A stretch of 64,000 nucleotides of DNA from Phytophthora colocasiae (GCA_018806915.1 JAGKQI010000076.1:248001-312000); one strand, 5' to 3'. Positions 46,974 through 57,499 are shown, counted from the first letter of the stretch. The notes: generated from the letters alone by a model not told the origin. Numbers and translations: made by a program.

Positions 46974-49900
46974 TTACGACGTGCCTCCAGACAGGACGGC
47001 ACTGGTCTTGGGTGACATCGACGCAGTGGACGACACATCGTCCATGTCATCGTCGTCTTGCGGGATCTCAATGTGGAGCACCCGCGGGTGGTGGATCTGA
47101 CGGACCGGCTGAGGGTGGTCGATTTGGGGAGGCAGTGACGTCCGGTGAGGGTGTGCGGCCTTGCCATGGTTGTGATGACCATGGTGGCCCTGTGGTAGCT
47201 TGGCACTGTGGTGCATCTTACCATGCGGGGCATTGGGCTCCTGTTTGGGCTGCTCCACCGCCTTCACTGGGTTTTTGGACGGCGACATCTTCGAGTACAA
47301 TTTCACCATGTCCTTCTTCATTTTTGCCTGATACTTGCTGTGCTCGCGTTGATACTCACTCGTAAAGTTAGCGATGTGCGTCAGCAGCACGTCCAGCTCC
47401 TCCTCGGTGTCCTCTTCTTCGAAGTACTCGAGGAAATGGGCCTTAGCCGCGTCCAACTTGTCCAGCAAACCTTGAAGAGCATACAACTCGGTCTTCACCT
47501 CCTTGCAAAACTTCATCAACGTGTCGTTGTACGCCCTCATCGTCTCCTTTTCCTCCTCACTTGCAGCAGAAGTAGGTACGGATGCCTCCGCTTCATTCAG
47601 AAGCTTCTGCAAACCAGCTTCGAGACCGTTCTTTTCAGATGATAGCGATGCGTACGACACCTTGCTGCACTTGGAAATCAAGTCGATGTCCTGATAGAAA
47701 TGAGCGAGGTGAGGCACGTCGCGTTCAATCGACTGCACCACATACTGCAAAAACGTGATACCTCCCACGAAAGCCTTCGTCTGGGAAAACTTGACCAACG
47801 AGCCAAGAGAGAAAGCGTCGACGCCTTGCTGTTCGTCGTCGCCGCCGAAGTTGAGCAGATTGCCAATCTGCAAAATATAAATAAATAGTTGGCGTAGTTC
47901 AGCGCTTGAGCACACCTGATACACTCCTCGCGTCACGAGGTCCAAAGACTCGCGGAACTCGTGCACTCGCGAGGGGAATTCCTGCTTGAAAACTAGGCAT
48001 CCCAGCTTCTCTTGGAAGCGAGGCACACTGCGTACTTCCACGAGAAACTGCTCAGCCGTGCCGATAGTCGACATATCCCCTTTGAAGGCTTTCACAGCCT
48101 CCATCTCCTTTCGGTCGGGCCACATGTCCATAAGAGACCGCACCTGAGAAGGTGACAGTACAGTCGAGTTCATGGCCAAAATCTCACGTTTCAGTTCCGG
48201 GAACGACAGCTTCACCCGAGCCAGAGTGATGGCAATGTTCTGCGACTTCTTCATATCGATGAGTTGGACCATTGCCTTCTTCTTCTTGGCGGCTGCACCA
48301 TCTTCCGATTTTGCAGACGCGTTGCGCTTCTTGCTCTCTGTAAGGTCCTTCACAAACAACTTTTCGAGCATCGCGCGGCTCTCCTCCGAAATTTGGACTT
48401 GCTCCTTCGCTTCTTCCACGGTATCACCACCCCAGAGACTATCGCGACGCGTCCGGTGCCTTTTGCCTTCCCAGTGCAGCTTCTTACGGATCGAATCCTT
48501 GCGTTTCAACGTCTTCTTTGGCTGCTCAGCAGGAGCTGCAGCCCGACGAGGACCATCCAGTTCTGCTGGGTCGATTCCAGCCATCCGCATCTTCTGCTCC
48601 ACTGCACCTCGAGGCAAACCCAATCGGAGCATCTGGAAGTACTTGTGGTATTTCTTGCGGTGAGCAACTCGCTCTTCCTCAGTGATTTCAGCCACCACCA
48701 CAGGAGTTTTTGGCTCTGGTCGCTTGGGTGGACCTTGCAGCCAAGCAGGATCCACGTTATCCATGCGCATCTTGTGCTCCACAACTGCCGGTGGAAGACC
48801 CACCTTGACCATCTGCAAGTACTTGCCATGCTTCGCTTCATACTCCTTCAGCTGTGCTTGATACGCTGCCTCGGCTTCAGCGTCAAGGGCAGGTACAGGT
48901 GCCTCAGGTAAAGGTTTGTTGGGGTCCATGTCCAGGACGGCCGGGTCCACGTTTTCACTCTGCATCTTGTGCTTGACAACAGGAGCTGGCAGCCCCACCT
49001 TGAGCATCTTGAAGTACTTTTGGTAGGTCGGATGGTCTTTCAACGGAGTCTGGTCCTTCTGGTTATTAGCATCTGATGCTGCTGGGGACACAGTCTCAGC
49101 TGGTGCTGTTGCAGGTGGCTCAGCAGCTTGGCGTTGCTTCAACATCGCAGCCAATGGATGTGCAGCCCCCGTATCCTCCTTTACTACGGCTTGTTGGGGT
49201 GGGGACGGCGCATTTCTCCTTGCCAGCATCGCCTCCAATGGATTAATCTTAGGCGTTTGGGAGGTCTCCTCGCTCGGAGGTGGGGGCGCTCGCTTCGCCA
49301 ACATAGCTTCCAGTGGATTTACCGGGGACGTTTTGGGGGCGTCGCTGTCAGTTGACGGGGCAGTTCGCTTCGCCAGCATCTCAGCCAGCATATTACTCCG
49401 GTCCATAGCAGGGCTCTTCTCAAGTGTCTGCGGCGTGGGGGTCTCCTGTTCCTCCTCATCTGCGTCTTCGTCCGGCGTAGGGAGCATGCGGTTGGCGAGC
49501 ATATCTGCTACACTCGCATGTCGGTCGACACCCGCGGGCATATGTCGCTGCGAGAGCATATCCAATAGACCTCCACCGAAGAAGTCCTCGCTGTTGTTTC
49601 TTGACCGTGCGGGGGTGGAGTACACGGAATCAAGGTCATCCATTTGGTCCTCGTCGTCGAGGCGGACATCAGCCATAATGTCGAACGAGTCGTATCTCCT
49701 ACGCTCTTTCTTCTTAAGCGGGGTCCTCTCCACTGGTTCCTCATCTGGTTGTATTTGTTCTTCTGCCTGTTGTCGTGCAAGTAGCTCCTCAAGAGCGCTT
49801 TGTAATCTCCCGCGGCCTTTTACAGCACCGCGGAGTTCGTCCTGTTGGTCCTCGGAGGACGTAGACGACGTAGCAGAGGACCCCCTACTTTCAGGGACAT

Positions 49901-50264
49901 CCCGGTTCACTAGTTCCCTTACATCGATCGCCTTGTCGTCGTTCTGCGCCGCCTTCTCATCTTCGGCGGGGCTGTCACTGTCATTATTGTCTATGGAGGT
50001 CGTATGCCGGAAGAAGTCCTGGACCTTTTGCCGGTCACTCCATTGTGTCGTGGAGGGGTTATTATCCTGTGTGGTTGGTGCAGCTACAGACTGCTGCTGA
50101 CCGAAGGGCGTGCTCTGAAAGCCACCAATGGGCAGACCGAACTGCAGCCCCTCGTTACGGGCCGAGCGGCCCCGCACCAGATGCGGCAGTGACCGCTGCG
50201 GAGCCGAAGTGGCTGGGCCCCGCTTATCGGCGCCCATGAGCATGGAGATGAAGGACGGCGCCAT
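46974..50264 (-). CDS. FH2-domain formin
   Basis: 1,096 residues in one exon, starting at ATG 50264 (MAPSFISML). Formins nucleate and elongate unbranched actin filaments; the FH2 domain is the actin-binding part. FH2 runs from about residue 600 (KKLHWEG) through LLNFGG (about 845) to about 1010. Upstream there is no polyproline FH1 run of usual size. Instead there are seven short repeats of the type LEAMLAKR (about residues 155-395) and three copies of a 30-residue module (KYFKMLKVGLPAPVVKHKM...VDP, about 430-590) resembling a motif of the WASH-complex subunit CCDC53. The C-terminus is His-rich, then acidic. No GBD/FH3 or PTEN-like domain is visible. Confidence 0.9.
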   Translation of the reverse strand: MAPSFISMLMGADKRGPATSAPQRSLPHLVRGRSARNEGLQFGLPIGGFQSTPFGQQQSVAAPTTQDNNPSTTQWSDRQKVQDFFRHTTSIDNNDSDSPAEDEKAAQNDDKAIDVRELVNRDVPESRGSSATSSTSSEDQQDELRGAVKGRGRLQSALEELLARQQAEEQIQPDEEPVERTPLKKKERRRYDSFDIMADVRLDDEDQMDDLDSVYSTPARSRNNSEDFFGGGLLDMLSQRHMPAGVDRHASVADMLANRMLPTPDEDADEEEQETPTPQTLEKSPAMDRSNMLAEMLAKRTAPSTDSDAPKTSPVNPLEAMLAKRAPPPPSEETSQTPKINPLEAMLARRNAPSPPQQAVVKEDTGAAHPLAAMLKQRQAAEPPATAPAETVSPAASDANNQKDQTPLKDHPTYQKYFKMLKVGLPAPVVKHKMQSENVDPAVLDMDPNKPLPEAPVPALDAEAEAAYQAQLKEYEAKHGKYLQMVKVGLPPAVVEHKMRMDNVDPAWLQGPPKRPEPKTPVVVAEITEEERVAHRKKYHKYFQMLRLGLPRGAVEQKMRMAGIDPAELDGPRRAAAPAEQPKKTLKRKDSIRKKLHWEGKRHRTRRDSLWGGDTVEEAKEQVQISEESRAMLEKLFVKDLTESKKRNASAKSEDGAAAKKKKAMVQLIDMKKSQNIAITLARVKLSFPELKREILAMNSTVLSPSQVRSLMDMWPDRKEMEAVKAFKGDMSTIGTAEQFLVEVRSVPRFQEKLGCLVFKQEFPSRVHEFRESLDLVTRGVYQVCSSAELRQLFIYILQIGNLLNFGGDDEQQGVDAFSLGSLVKFSQTKAFVGGITFLQYVVQSIERDVPHLAHFYQDIDLISKCSKVSYASLSSEKNGLEAGLQKLLNEAEASVPTSAASEEEKETMRAYNDTLMKFCKEVKTELYALQGLLDKLDAAKAHFLEYFEEEDTEEELDVLLTHIANFTSEYQREHSKYQAKMKKDMVKLYSKMSPSKNPVKAVEQPKQEPNAPHGKMHHSAKLPQGHHGHHNHGKAAHPHRTSLPPQIDHPQPVRQIHHPRVLHIEIPQDDDDMDDVSSTASMSPKTSAVLSGGTS

Positions 50265-52024
50265 TTTCACCTAAGCGGCCGCGAACGCTCCGAGAGAGAG
50301 ACTGTGAGCACAAAATCGAGCCTCGCTAGCAAATCGAGCGGTCAGACGACGGGAGCACTGCAATTGCTCTCTTGGCAGACAAGCCTACAGACAAGGCAGC
50401 AGTGTTCTCGAGATTTGCGTTTTTGTTGAGTGGGGCCTGATGCGCCGCTGGATAATACACAACGAGAGCCACAGAGGCCGACAAACTCGGTGGTGAGGCT
50501 CAGTAGAAACACGCAGCTCTATCTCGTTGCAGGTGCCACCTTCCTGAAAGCAGCCGATATGTGCAAAAACCACCGCTGTTTGTTTTCGCAGTGAAGTGAA
50601 GCGATACGAAATGGAAGGAATATGCGGTTTCAAGTGTTTGATGAATTTAGATTGAGTATGGCTGAGACATGTTCCACCTCGATGTATTTCTACAAGATAT
50701 CAAGTATGATTGATGTGCGTGACTGGCAAAAAAATTGGTTTGCATACTGAGGTCGAGTCACTTCGTGAAACGGCCATTGACTGGTGCTGAGTATGCCACG
50801 ATGAATTTCAGGTTAGCAACGAGTTTCTTGCACAACTAGGGCTTGGAGCGCCCAGATAAGCCCGGTGGAATATCACTTATTCACTTGACTCTTTCCGAGA
50901 CACACTCTGGGCGGAGCTCGCATTGCAAAGCGAGACGCAGCTTCTTCAGCTGAGGCATTGAGGAAATCGAGCTCGACCAAGCAGAGATGCCATTTTTGCA
51001 GCTGTCTTCTCTACAGTGTGTGTGACACGCTGTGAGCGGGAAGTGGAATGGCCGCCATGGTAAGATTTCGGCCGAAAGTTCACATTAAACTGCGTCGAAG
51101 GCGACGACGGACGGCAGCGCACTGTCGCCAACGTGACTTGCGCCACTGCATGTCGTGAGGCTTTGCCTCGCTCGGAACTTGCCTCGCGCTAGCTTCCAGC
51201 GCCAATTGTGTTATCACAAGATACTTTTCGGTCATTTTGAGCTGTGCACGCCGTGGGCTCTGCCAAAGAGCTACTTGGTGGAGAACTGTGATACTTGATA
51301 CGAGTATTTCGCCAAATTAAGCTTATCCAGCCTGTGAAAACGTATAACCTGTTCTCTGCATGGTCCAACCTTGCGTTCTTTTTGTTGAAGGAGAGGAGCC
51401 GCTTCAGCCTCGTCTGACAAAGATTGTAGTCGGTTCAACTTACTCTGATACAGCATATTGTATTTGAAAGCCTATGAAACGGCATCAAAGCTGCTCGTCA
51501 TGGCCGCCCATGCCGCTCCAGCCGATGCTGCAGTGCCTGTTAGTGCAGAGCCACTCGCGCCTGCTGTCGCAGCCTTGGGGCACACAACTATGTTAGGTTC
51601 GGGTACGACAGGCAGAGGAATATCGTCGAGAAGGACGAGAGAAGCATCGACGAAGCCAAGTTGTATGGCGTACAGCGTACCTACCGAGAAGAAGCCACTT
51701 GACATTTGGATTTGCGCAGACATACTGAAGCCAAGACAAGAGCTCCAACTTCAACTGCTATGCTCGATGCGCCGGCCATCATCAAGCTGTCGACGAGCGT
51801 GAGTGATGTGGCCAAGTTGAAGCAAGATCTTCGCGATCTTGCGGAGATTGTCGACTCGAAACGCTTCTACCGCACAAACTATACGGCGTTCAGTCGGACG
51901 GTAGCTCGTACACGCGGTAGAACGGATCAAGCTCGAGCTGCGATATCGGCACGAGATGGTCGCGTGCGCCTTCTCGAGATGCGCCGCTCCTGGGAACACG
52001 GGTGGGCACAGGTTAGACAGCGTA
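50265..52024. other. intergenic, no supported gene
   Basis: Upstream region of the formin and downstream of the SPRING-like gene. Plus-strand frames at 51458-51802 and 51706-52095 are open but the latter runs over the last exon of the SPRING-like gene and neither shows a domain. Confidence 0.5.
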
Positions 52025-53394
52025 TCAGAGCAAACTGCAACCGACTGAAACCAGTGCAAGAACGAACCATTCGTCGTGCAGGCCATCGCTGTTGACGGTC
52101 GGTAGCACCTTCAGCGGCCGGTGGATGCCGTAACAGAACGAGCGGTGGCTGGACATGGCAGCAAACAAGCAAATCAGATAAACTCAGCTGACCAAGACGC
52201 TATACCGTCCAGTTAAACAACAAAAGCCTCACCTTCGATACGAATTTTGGTGCTGCACGCTCGCGGACGAAGTGCGGCAGCGGTACTGGCAGTACTGGAA
52301 CACCGTGATCTCGGCTGGATCGCTGTAGACCGGATGGTTCGGGTCAGCATGAGTCAAAAAGTCTCGACGGATACCGGACTAGTGATAAGCAAAAAAAATG
52401 CAAAGCACAAGAGAACAAAACAATTCGGCAAGGTCAGCCTTCACCCACCGTGGCGGCAGAAACTCAAGACGTACATTGAGCGGGTGCATGCAGCAGGACA
52501 CGCAGTGTTCGAACACGTCGCAGCAGTGTGGAGGGTTGGTATCGCAACGGTCGCACGTGTACTGCTTAATTCGCGGGAGACTCGCGTCCGTCTCATTGCA
52601 GCAGCCTGACTTCACCTTGTCAAGCTGAGGCCGGGTGCATACATATCCTAGTAATAACGTGAACATGCAAATGAATCACAGACTCGAATCCCTCCAGTAG
52701 GTAAATTGTGTCGTACCCATCGAGTCCGTAAGTAGCCTTACGCCTTGGACGGTATTCTCGCATCTTGCATCTGTTTGATCAAGCTTGAGCCCATCGCCTC
52801 CTTCACGAAGGAACATTTGACGCCTCCCCGGCACGAGCGTATCTACTCGGTCCACAATAATACGTGATCGGATTTTCTCTTCGTCCAGCTCGTCCGCACT
52901 GCAATACTCCGGTCAATTCACCCACTCATAATACAACAACTGTATCAACAGCTAGAGTTTTACCTCACTTTCGCCCCTCTTCCAGCAGGAAATCGCATGC
53001 GTCCGATAGTTAGCACGATGTAAGGTAGTGCGAACGCCAGTCCCAACATCAGCAGTAGCCGCAGCGTACTGATCTTCTTCCTGGGGTACACTGACACACG
53101 GATGGACTGAACCAACCACCGATCCATGAAAGCAACGTAGCCTGGTACGTTACGCTGTAAACACTGCAAACCACGTCGACCCAATTCGACGAACACTTGA
53201 CTGAGGAACATGAGAGCCACCATAAACTTCCGCCAACGCGAGTCCCGAGCACGTCTTCCTTGCCTCTCGCGCTGCTCAGTCGCCAGCCGGTCCTCTCCTT
53301 CGCGCATCAGCTCTGCCAAAACCTCGTCGTCTGTCTCGTCGTCCGCTCGGTTCACACCGCGCAGCATTCCGTCCGCGCTATTAGCTTCGCGCAT
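52025..53394 (-). CDS. SPRING-family (SREBP-regulating) membrane protein
   Basis: Five exons on the minus strand: 53394-52964, 52898-52717, 52647-52475, 52378-52233 and 52148-52025. All junctions are GT-AG, the phases agree, and the sum is 351 codons plus stop. A membrane segment at about residues 111-131 (LRLLLMLGLAFALPYIVLTI) fits a type II Golgi protein. The Cys-rich lumenal part shows the family pattern: ARCENTVQG, MGYVCTRPQL, SGCCNE, YTCDRCD, HCCDVFEHCVSCCMHP, then YRCRTSSASVQHQNSYR and FCYG. In animals SPRING (C12orf49) activates site-1 protease and supports SREBP processing. The N-terminal cytosolic part is longer than the human one. The role here is inferred. Confidence 0.85.
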
Positions 53395-53430
53395 TGGGAA
53401 CAGCTGATTGAGGATTTGTCACTATTATGG

Positions 53431-54540
53431 ATGAGTGACATTAATAGTACAGTTTCAATTGTAACTCGATTTTTCATGCGCAAACCAAGGCACCGAAACT
53501 CGACGCGAGACCGCGAGAAAGCAGAGCTCTCCACGCTCAGGGGGCTCGTGTCAGAGCTGGAGACGCATTTAGCAACTCTGCGATGCGGAGTACCGAAGCA
53601 TAATAAATCGAGGTCGGCGTGGCAATGCTTCTCCGAGCGTCAAGCTCGTACCCGACAATTGGCGGAAAAAAACAATCGAGCGCTCATCAGCCAGGTACAG
53701 AGCAATGCCGACTGGATCCAGCGTCTATGGGAACTCCTACACGAAAAGCGACGAGTCGACACAACCTTGAGCTTGGGACGAATTGCAGAGCTGCAGCAGA
53801 AGATGGAGGACGACGTCGTGCTGAATCAGCTCAAGCAACGAGCAGAGGCAGCGATACCGCAGTTACCGAGCGTATTCGCAGCAAATGGCGTTCGGTTTCC
53901 GAATGGAGACGATGGATATGAAGCAGATAAGGATACATGGTCTCATGTTCAAACGGGGGACTTCCAGTCAACTTTAGTGTGTGTACGACATGTTCCATTC
54001 GCAATGCACTCAACGTCGTCTGCGATCTGGAAAGCTCTATCGTATCCGAACGAAAGCTTCGCGTCCGAAGATAATTTAAATGGTGGGGTCGACCCAGTAG
54101 CGCATGTGCTAGAGCGACTGCCAAATGTCTGTGCTGTGAAGTTCCGGGCGGGAATTCGAAGAGAAGCCGGTGATTTCATGCCTCTCGACTGCCACACCGT
54201 TGTTCACCGGACGGAAATGGGTGCTCCCTACAATGCCAGCGTGTTCGTGTGGCAGTCTTTTTCTAAAATCGGTAACAGCGATGTTGGATATCGCTGCACC
54301 ATGTGGGTTGCGGTGACTCGATGTCCGTCTGGTGGTTTGGAATCGATCGTCTCAGTTGTGAGCCAATCTCAACTCGAATCAGTGGGTCAAATTGGCGATG
54401 CTAGCAGTTTGTTGGCCTCACTCATGCCAGCAACCGACGCTTGCGTTGAAAGTATCCTTTCGTGCGTAGACAATCGTTTGTTCCAGGAGAGCTGCATCCT
54501 CAACAGCGGAGAGACATCGGTACAGACCAGCGATGTGTAG
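53431..54540 (+). CDS. coiled-coil plus START-like domain protein
   Basis: 369 residues from ATG 53431; the frame is open further upstream but that would overlap the divergent gene's first exon, and ATG 53476 is another candidate. Residues about 15-45 are basic then leucine-heptad-like (RKPRHRNSTRDREKAEL...LRGLVSELETHL), resembling a bZIP or coiled-coil segment. Residues about 180-345 look like the START-like fold common in oomycete proteins of this layout (FQSTLVCVRHVPFAMHSTSS, RREAGDFMPLDCHTVVHRTE, YRCTMWVAVTRCPSGG). Such domains bind lipids in other families; no ligand is known here. It starts 36 bp from the divergent SPRING-like gene. Confidence 0.7.
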   Translation: MSDINSTVSIVTRFFMRKPRHRNSTRDREKAELSTLRGLVSELETHLATLRCGVPKHNKSRSAWQCFSERQARTRQLAEKNNRALISQVQSNADWIQRLWELLHEKRRVDTTLSLGRIAELQQKMEDDVVLNQLKQRAEAAIPQLPSVFAANGVRFPNGDDGYEADKDTWSHVQTGDFQSTLVCVRHVPFAMHSTSSAIWKALSYPNESFASEDNLNGGVDPVAHVLERLPNVCAVKFRAGIRREAGDFMPLDCHTVVHRTEMGAPYNASVFVWQSFSKIGNSDVGYRCTMWVAVTRCPSGGLESIVSVVSQSQLESVGQIGDASSLLASLMPATDACVESILSCVDNRLFQESCILNSGETSVQTSDV

Positions 54541-54733
54541 ACAGCAGCTCCTCTAAGAAACAGAGCAACAACATGTGCAAGTAAGTTGACGTAGTGTTCA
54601 TTTGGAATGTGCCCCCTTAGATTTGCGAAGAAAGGAACCCAATTTAGGTTCGGATGGTAGCTTAGACAACATTTGGGGTTTGCTTCAATGCTTCGAGTCG
54701 TGAAGAAAAGGCTACCGAGTGTCGAGTACCTCA

Positions 54734-55634
54734 TTAGACAACAACGTTGGGATCCTGCTTCACCGCTTCAAGCAGTTCCTTGGCCGTGCGCAAGGGCACA
54801 TCGGGGAAGTACTCGGCACGGTCACGCTTGACTTTTTCTTGGTCTAATGTCCATCCACCAGATGGGACCGTAAGCTTTAAGGTGGCAAGCTCGAGGGTCT
54901 CTTCCTTCTTTAGCTGTTCCTTAATCTCGTCCAGTGGTTCGAACGATACCTTGAGGTCGGGCACCCCACCGACCGTCCTCATCAGCTCGGCTAAATCTAG
55001 CCACGTCACTGTCGATCCTTGCACATACGTACACGGACGCCACTTGTTGGAACTTTTCAGAAGCTCCGCGACCACCTTGGCCACATCACGAGCGCTGGTA
55101 ATTGAGAACACGTCATTGCCCGTACCAGGGATGCTCATGGCGCGCGAGTGGAGATCCAACGGGTGAAAAGGACCCATGTCGCAGTGGTATCGGTTGGAGG
55201 TCGGGACAATATAGTCTGCAACCCATCCGATCGAGACGAATGTGTATTCCACGTCGGTCTGCTCCTTGAGAGCTTCCTTCAGCGGCTTATTGTGGCCGAA
55301 AAAGAGGTCGTATTCCTCCGGGGAGAAGTTTCCTCCGAATTCTGCAGGAATGAAGCGTTTGCACTTGGTCGACTGGATACAGGCCTCGAGCAGATTCAGA
55401 TGAGGCTCGGCGCTTGGGTTCTTCATGTCAAGGATCGTGCTGACGAGTGCGTCACAGTCCGTGAGAGCTTCCACGAGTTCCGAAACGTTCGAGTAGTCAG
55501 TGATACGCTGTTCCACAACGCCCTTCTTGCCATCCAAGATGTCCTTGTATGAGCGAGTCAACACAACAACGTCGTGTCCAGCGGCAGGTAATTCGTCGAT
55601 GAAATACTCCGGTTCCGGCAACGGCGACGCGCAT
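54734..55634 (-). pseudogene. NmrA/isoflavone-reductase-like NAD(P)-binding protein, frameshifted start
   Basis: An open frame (54734 to about 55610) gives about 290 residues with features of atypical short-chain dehydrogenases of the NmrA group: DVVVLTRS after the second strand, CDALVSTILD, FIPAEFGGN, and a substrate-side VSIGWVADYIVPTSNRYH. The only upstream ATG (55634) reads MRVAVAGTG, the start of the Rossmann strand and glycine loop, but in a different frame. The rest of the G-x-G-x-x-G loop is missing at about 55605-55610. A small deletion (of 2 modulo 3 bases) best explains this. Without that loop cofactor binding should fail, unless the assembly is wrong here. Confidence 0.7.
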
Positions 55635-56008
55635 GTTTGGTTGGAAGGCTTGAGTGGTTGGTCGATGACAATTGAAGAATGGTCTCAACCTCGAAAGGAG
55701 CCCTTCAAAGGATCATCTGGATGACGTGCATGAACAATGAGTCAAGCTCTGCATGTAATCTTCGATGTGGTGACTAATCTTCATCAGTGAATACTTCAGG
55801 CCTTCTGGTGCAGTGCCCTGAACCGCTGCACGTACGTATCGGCAATGCTGTCTACATGATGATGTGCATCACGACAAGGCTGATGACCCGAACGGCGTCC
55901 AACCGACCGAGTTGAGCGCCAGGAGCCCAACTTGAGTAGCAGAGAGAATCATTACTAGTATTTTACAAGCAATACAACAACCAGGGACTCGTCTTCATTC
56001 CTGCAGAC
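55635..56008. other. intergenic, no gene seen
   Basis: Upstream region of the NmrA-like gene. No open frame or repeat of note before the hairpin at 56009. Confidence 0.5.
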
Positions 56009-56063
56009 ACTACACACGACATCGCTAGGGATGAAATTCATCCCTAGCGATGTCGTGTGTAGT
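56009..56063. repeat. perfect 27-bp inverted repeat (hairpin)
   Basis: Two 27-bp arms, actacacacgacatcgctag... and its exact complement, are separated by one base (56036). An A-rich run (56095-56109) follows. It is 210 bp before the first kinase-like gene. Confidence 0.9.
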
Positions 56064-56234
56064 TCATCATGAATGTGTTCGAAGTATTTCCCAAGAAAAA
56101 AAAAAAAATATTAGTGTGATGTCGTTGCGACAAGATGGGAGACGACGTAGCGGAATTCCGTGGACGGAGAAAAAGAATCCCAATCAGAAAGCACGCATTG
56201 CTGGGACGAAGCGCTGTTATCGCATTCCAGTGAC

Positions 56235-56248
56235 TTCATTATCACTTT
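56235..56248 (+). promoter_or_regulatory. Inr/FPR-like core promoter of kinase-like copy 1
   Basis: ttcattatcacttt resembles the oomycete Inr plus flanking promoter region, with one base fewer between the halves. It lies 25 bp before the ATG at 56273, a usual distance. Confidence 0.45.
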
Positions 56249-56272
56249 GCGCCACCGGCTACAAAAGGAGTC

Positions 56273-57499
56273 ATGGGAGATATGGTTGCCAACCTTCTTG
56301 CTGGGCCATTGCTGTCTTCTGCCTTCCGTGAATATATGAAAGCAGCAAAAGTAACCCCTCAACCAGCGTTTGTGCCAAAGAACTGGGCAAATGAGATGAC
56401 TGCGACTGAAGGGATCGTTCTTGTCGCACTACCGCTGATAGCCTTGGTCTTGAGTTACATACTACTGCGTGTCATTTGGAAGGTACCGGAATCTCCGACG
56501 CTGCCTCAGCACACGTTACCTTCGTACGGCTCTCTATCATCTGAAGAATCATCGCTGCAACCGGTTCGTCGCCCGAAAACTTCACTTGTCGAGGAAGGAG
56601 ATGTGGCTGGAGACTACGAGGAGCACTGGTACAACACGTTCGACTTCGCGTTCCTCATCGGTATGGGCGTGTACGCTGGTGTCATGCTGGTGTTGACGTT
56701 CATCTACGAGCCGCAGTGGCTGCACGAGACCCGCTTCTGGCTCATGCAGTTGCCAAAGATGGTGGTGATGATGGTCGTGTCGCTGCTGGGAGGCATCGTG
56801 TGCCGCTGCTTCTGCGATGTCGACGAGAAGGGCTACATCATGACCAACAAGTCGTCCAAGTTCAAAGTCAACTACACCCGTAAGCTGCAGCACTTCGCCG
56901 CCTACATGGTGCCGCTGGTTATCAAGGCGGACTACGCCGGCCCGATCGCTCTTGCGTGGGGAGACTTCTTCACGATGCTCGGCTTCCTCGTGCTCATCAA
57001 GCCCATCCGTGAGCACTCCAAGTTCTTCATGCTGCAGTTCAACTCGTTGGACCGTCCAGAGGACCGTCCGAACACTTTAAAGTGGATCATCCTGGGCAAC
57101 ATCGCTCCGGGCATGTTCATCCTCATGTTCTTCAAGTGGCTGTTCGCTGCGCAGGGAGCGTTGACGTTCATTCTTGTGTTCATCACGGGCATTGGCGATG
57201 GTCTGGCGGAGCCTGTGGGTATCACGTGGGGTCGTCACAAGTACAAGACACGCAGCTGCTTCTCGAAGAACAAGTACACCCGTAGCTGGGAAGGCAGCGC
57301 GTGTGTGTTCCTGTCGGGTCTGGTGTTCCCTGCTCTGCAGTACGCGGCGTTCGACAACTTCTGGCAGGTGTTGCTGTCGATGCTGATCTTGGCGCCGACG
57401 ATGGCGTATGCTGAGGCTACGGCTCCCCACACGATGGACACGCCCGTGCTGATGATCGGATGTGGCATGATCCTTTATGGCGTCGTGCATCTAGTGTAA
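56273..57499 (+). CDS. phytol/dolichol-kinase-like membrane protein, copy 1
   Basis: 408 residues, one exon. About nine hydrophobic segments. The C-terminal half has the marks of the CTP-dependent polyprenol kinase family (dolichol kinase, phytol kinase VTE5): RKLQHFAAYMVP at about residue 200, and FITGIGDGLAEPVGITWGRH near 300, followed by a basic Cys/Ser loop and GSACVFLSGLVF. These enzymes phosphorylate isoprenoid alcohols in ER or plastid membranes. Residues 111-398 are encoded by DNA virtually identical to the inverted copy at 62362-63525, while the N-terminus and last ten codons differ. Which alcohol is used cannot be told. Confidence 0.75.
   Translation: MGDMVANLLAGPLLSSAFREYMKAAKVTPQPAFVPKNWANEMTATEGIVLVALPLIALVLSYILLRVIWKVPESPTLPQHTLPSYGSLSSEESSLQPVRRPKTSLVEEGDVAGDYEEHWYNTFDFAFLIGMGVYAGVMLVLTFIYEPQWLHETRFWLMQLPKMVVMMVVSLLGGIVCRCFCDVDEKGYIMTNKSSKFKVNYTRKLQHFAAYMVPLVIKADYAGPIALAWGDFFTMLGFLVLIKPIREHSKFFMLQFNSLDRPEDRPNTLKWIILGNIAPGMFILMFFKWLFAAQGALTFILVFITGIGDGLAEPVGITWGRHKYKTRSCFSKNKYTRSWEGSACVFLSGLVFPALQYAAFDNFWQVLLSMLILAPTMAYAEATAPHTMDTPVLMIGCGMILYGVVHLV
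56603..57466 (+). repeat. 864-bp converted block, arm 1
   Basis: Pairs in inverted orientation with 62395-63258. I found one difference (tat/tac near 57409). Similarity drops sharply at both ends although the proteins remain related outside the block. Confidence 0.92.

Noticed and set aside
47878..47925. A 48-bp intron-like segment (GTGTGC...TTTGCAG) in the formin
   Set aside because: Its 16 codons (VCSSAELRQLFIYILQ) align with the FH2 helix that precedes the GN.LN motif. Removing it would delete a needed helix, so it is kept as coding.
51706..52095. 129-codon plus-strand frame
   Set aside because: It overlaps the terminal exon of the well-supported SPRING-like gene on the other strand and shows no recognisable domain.
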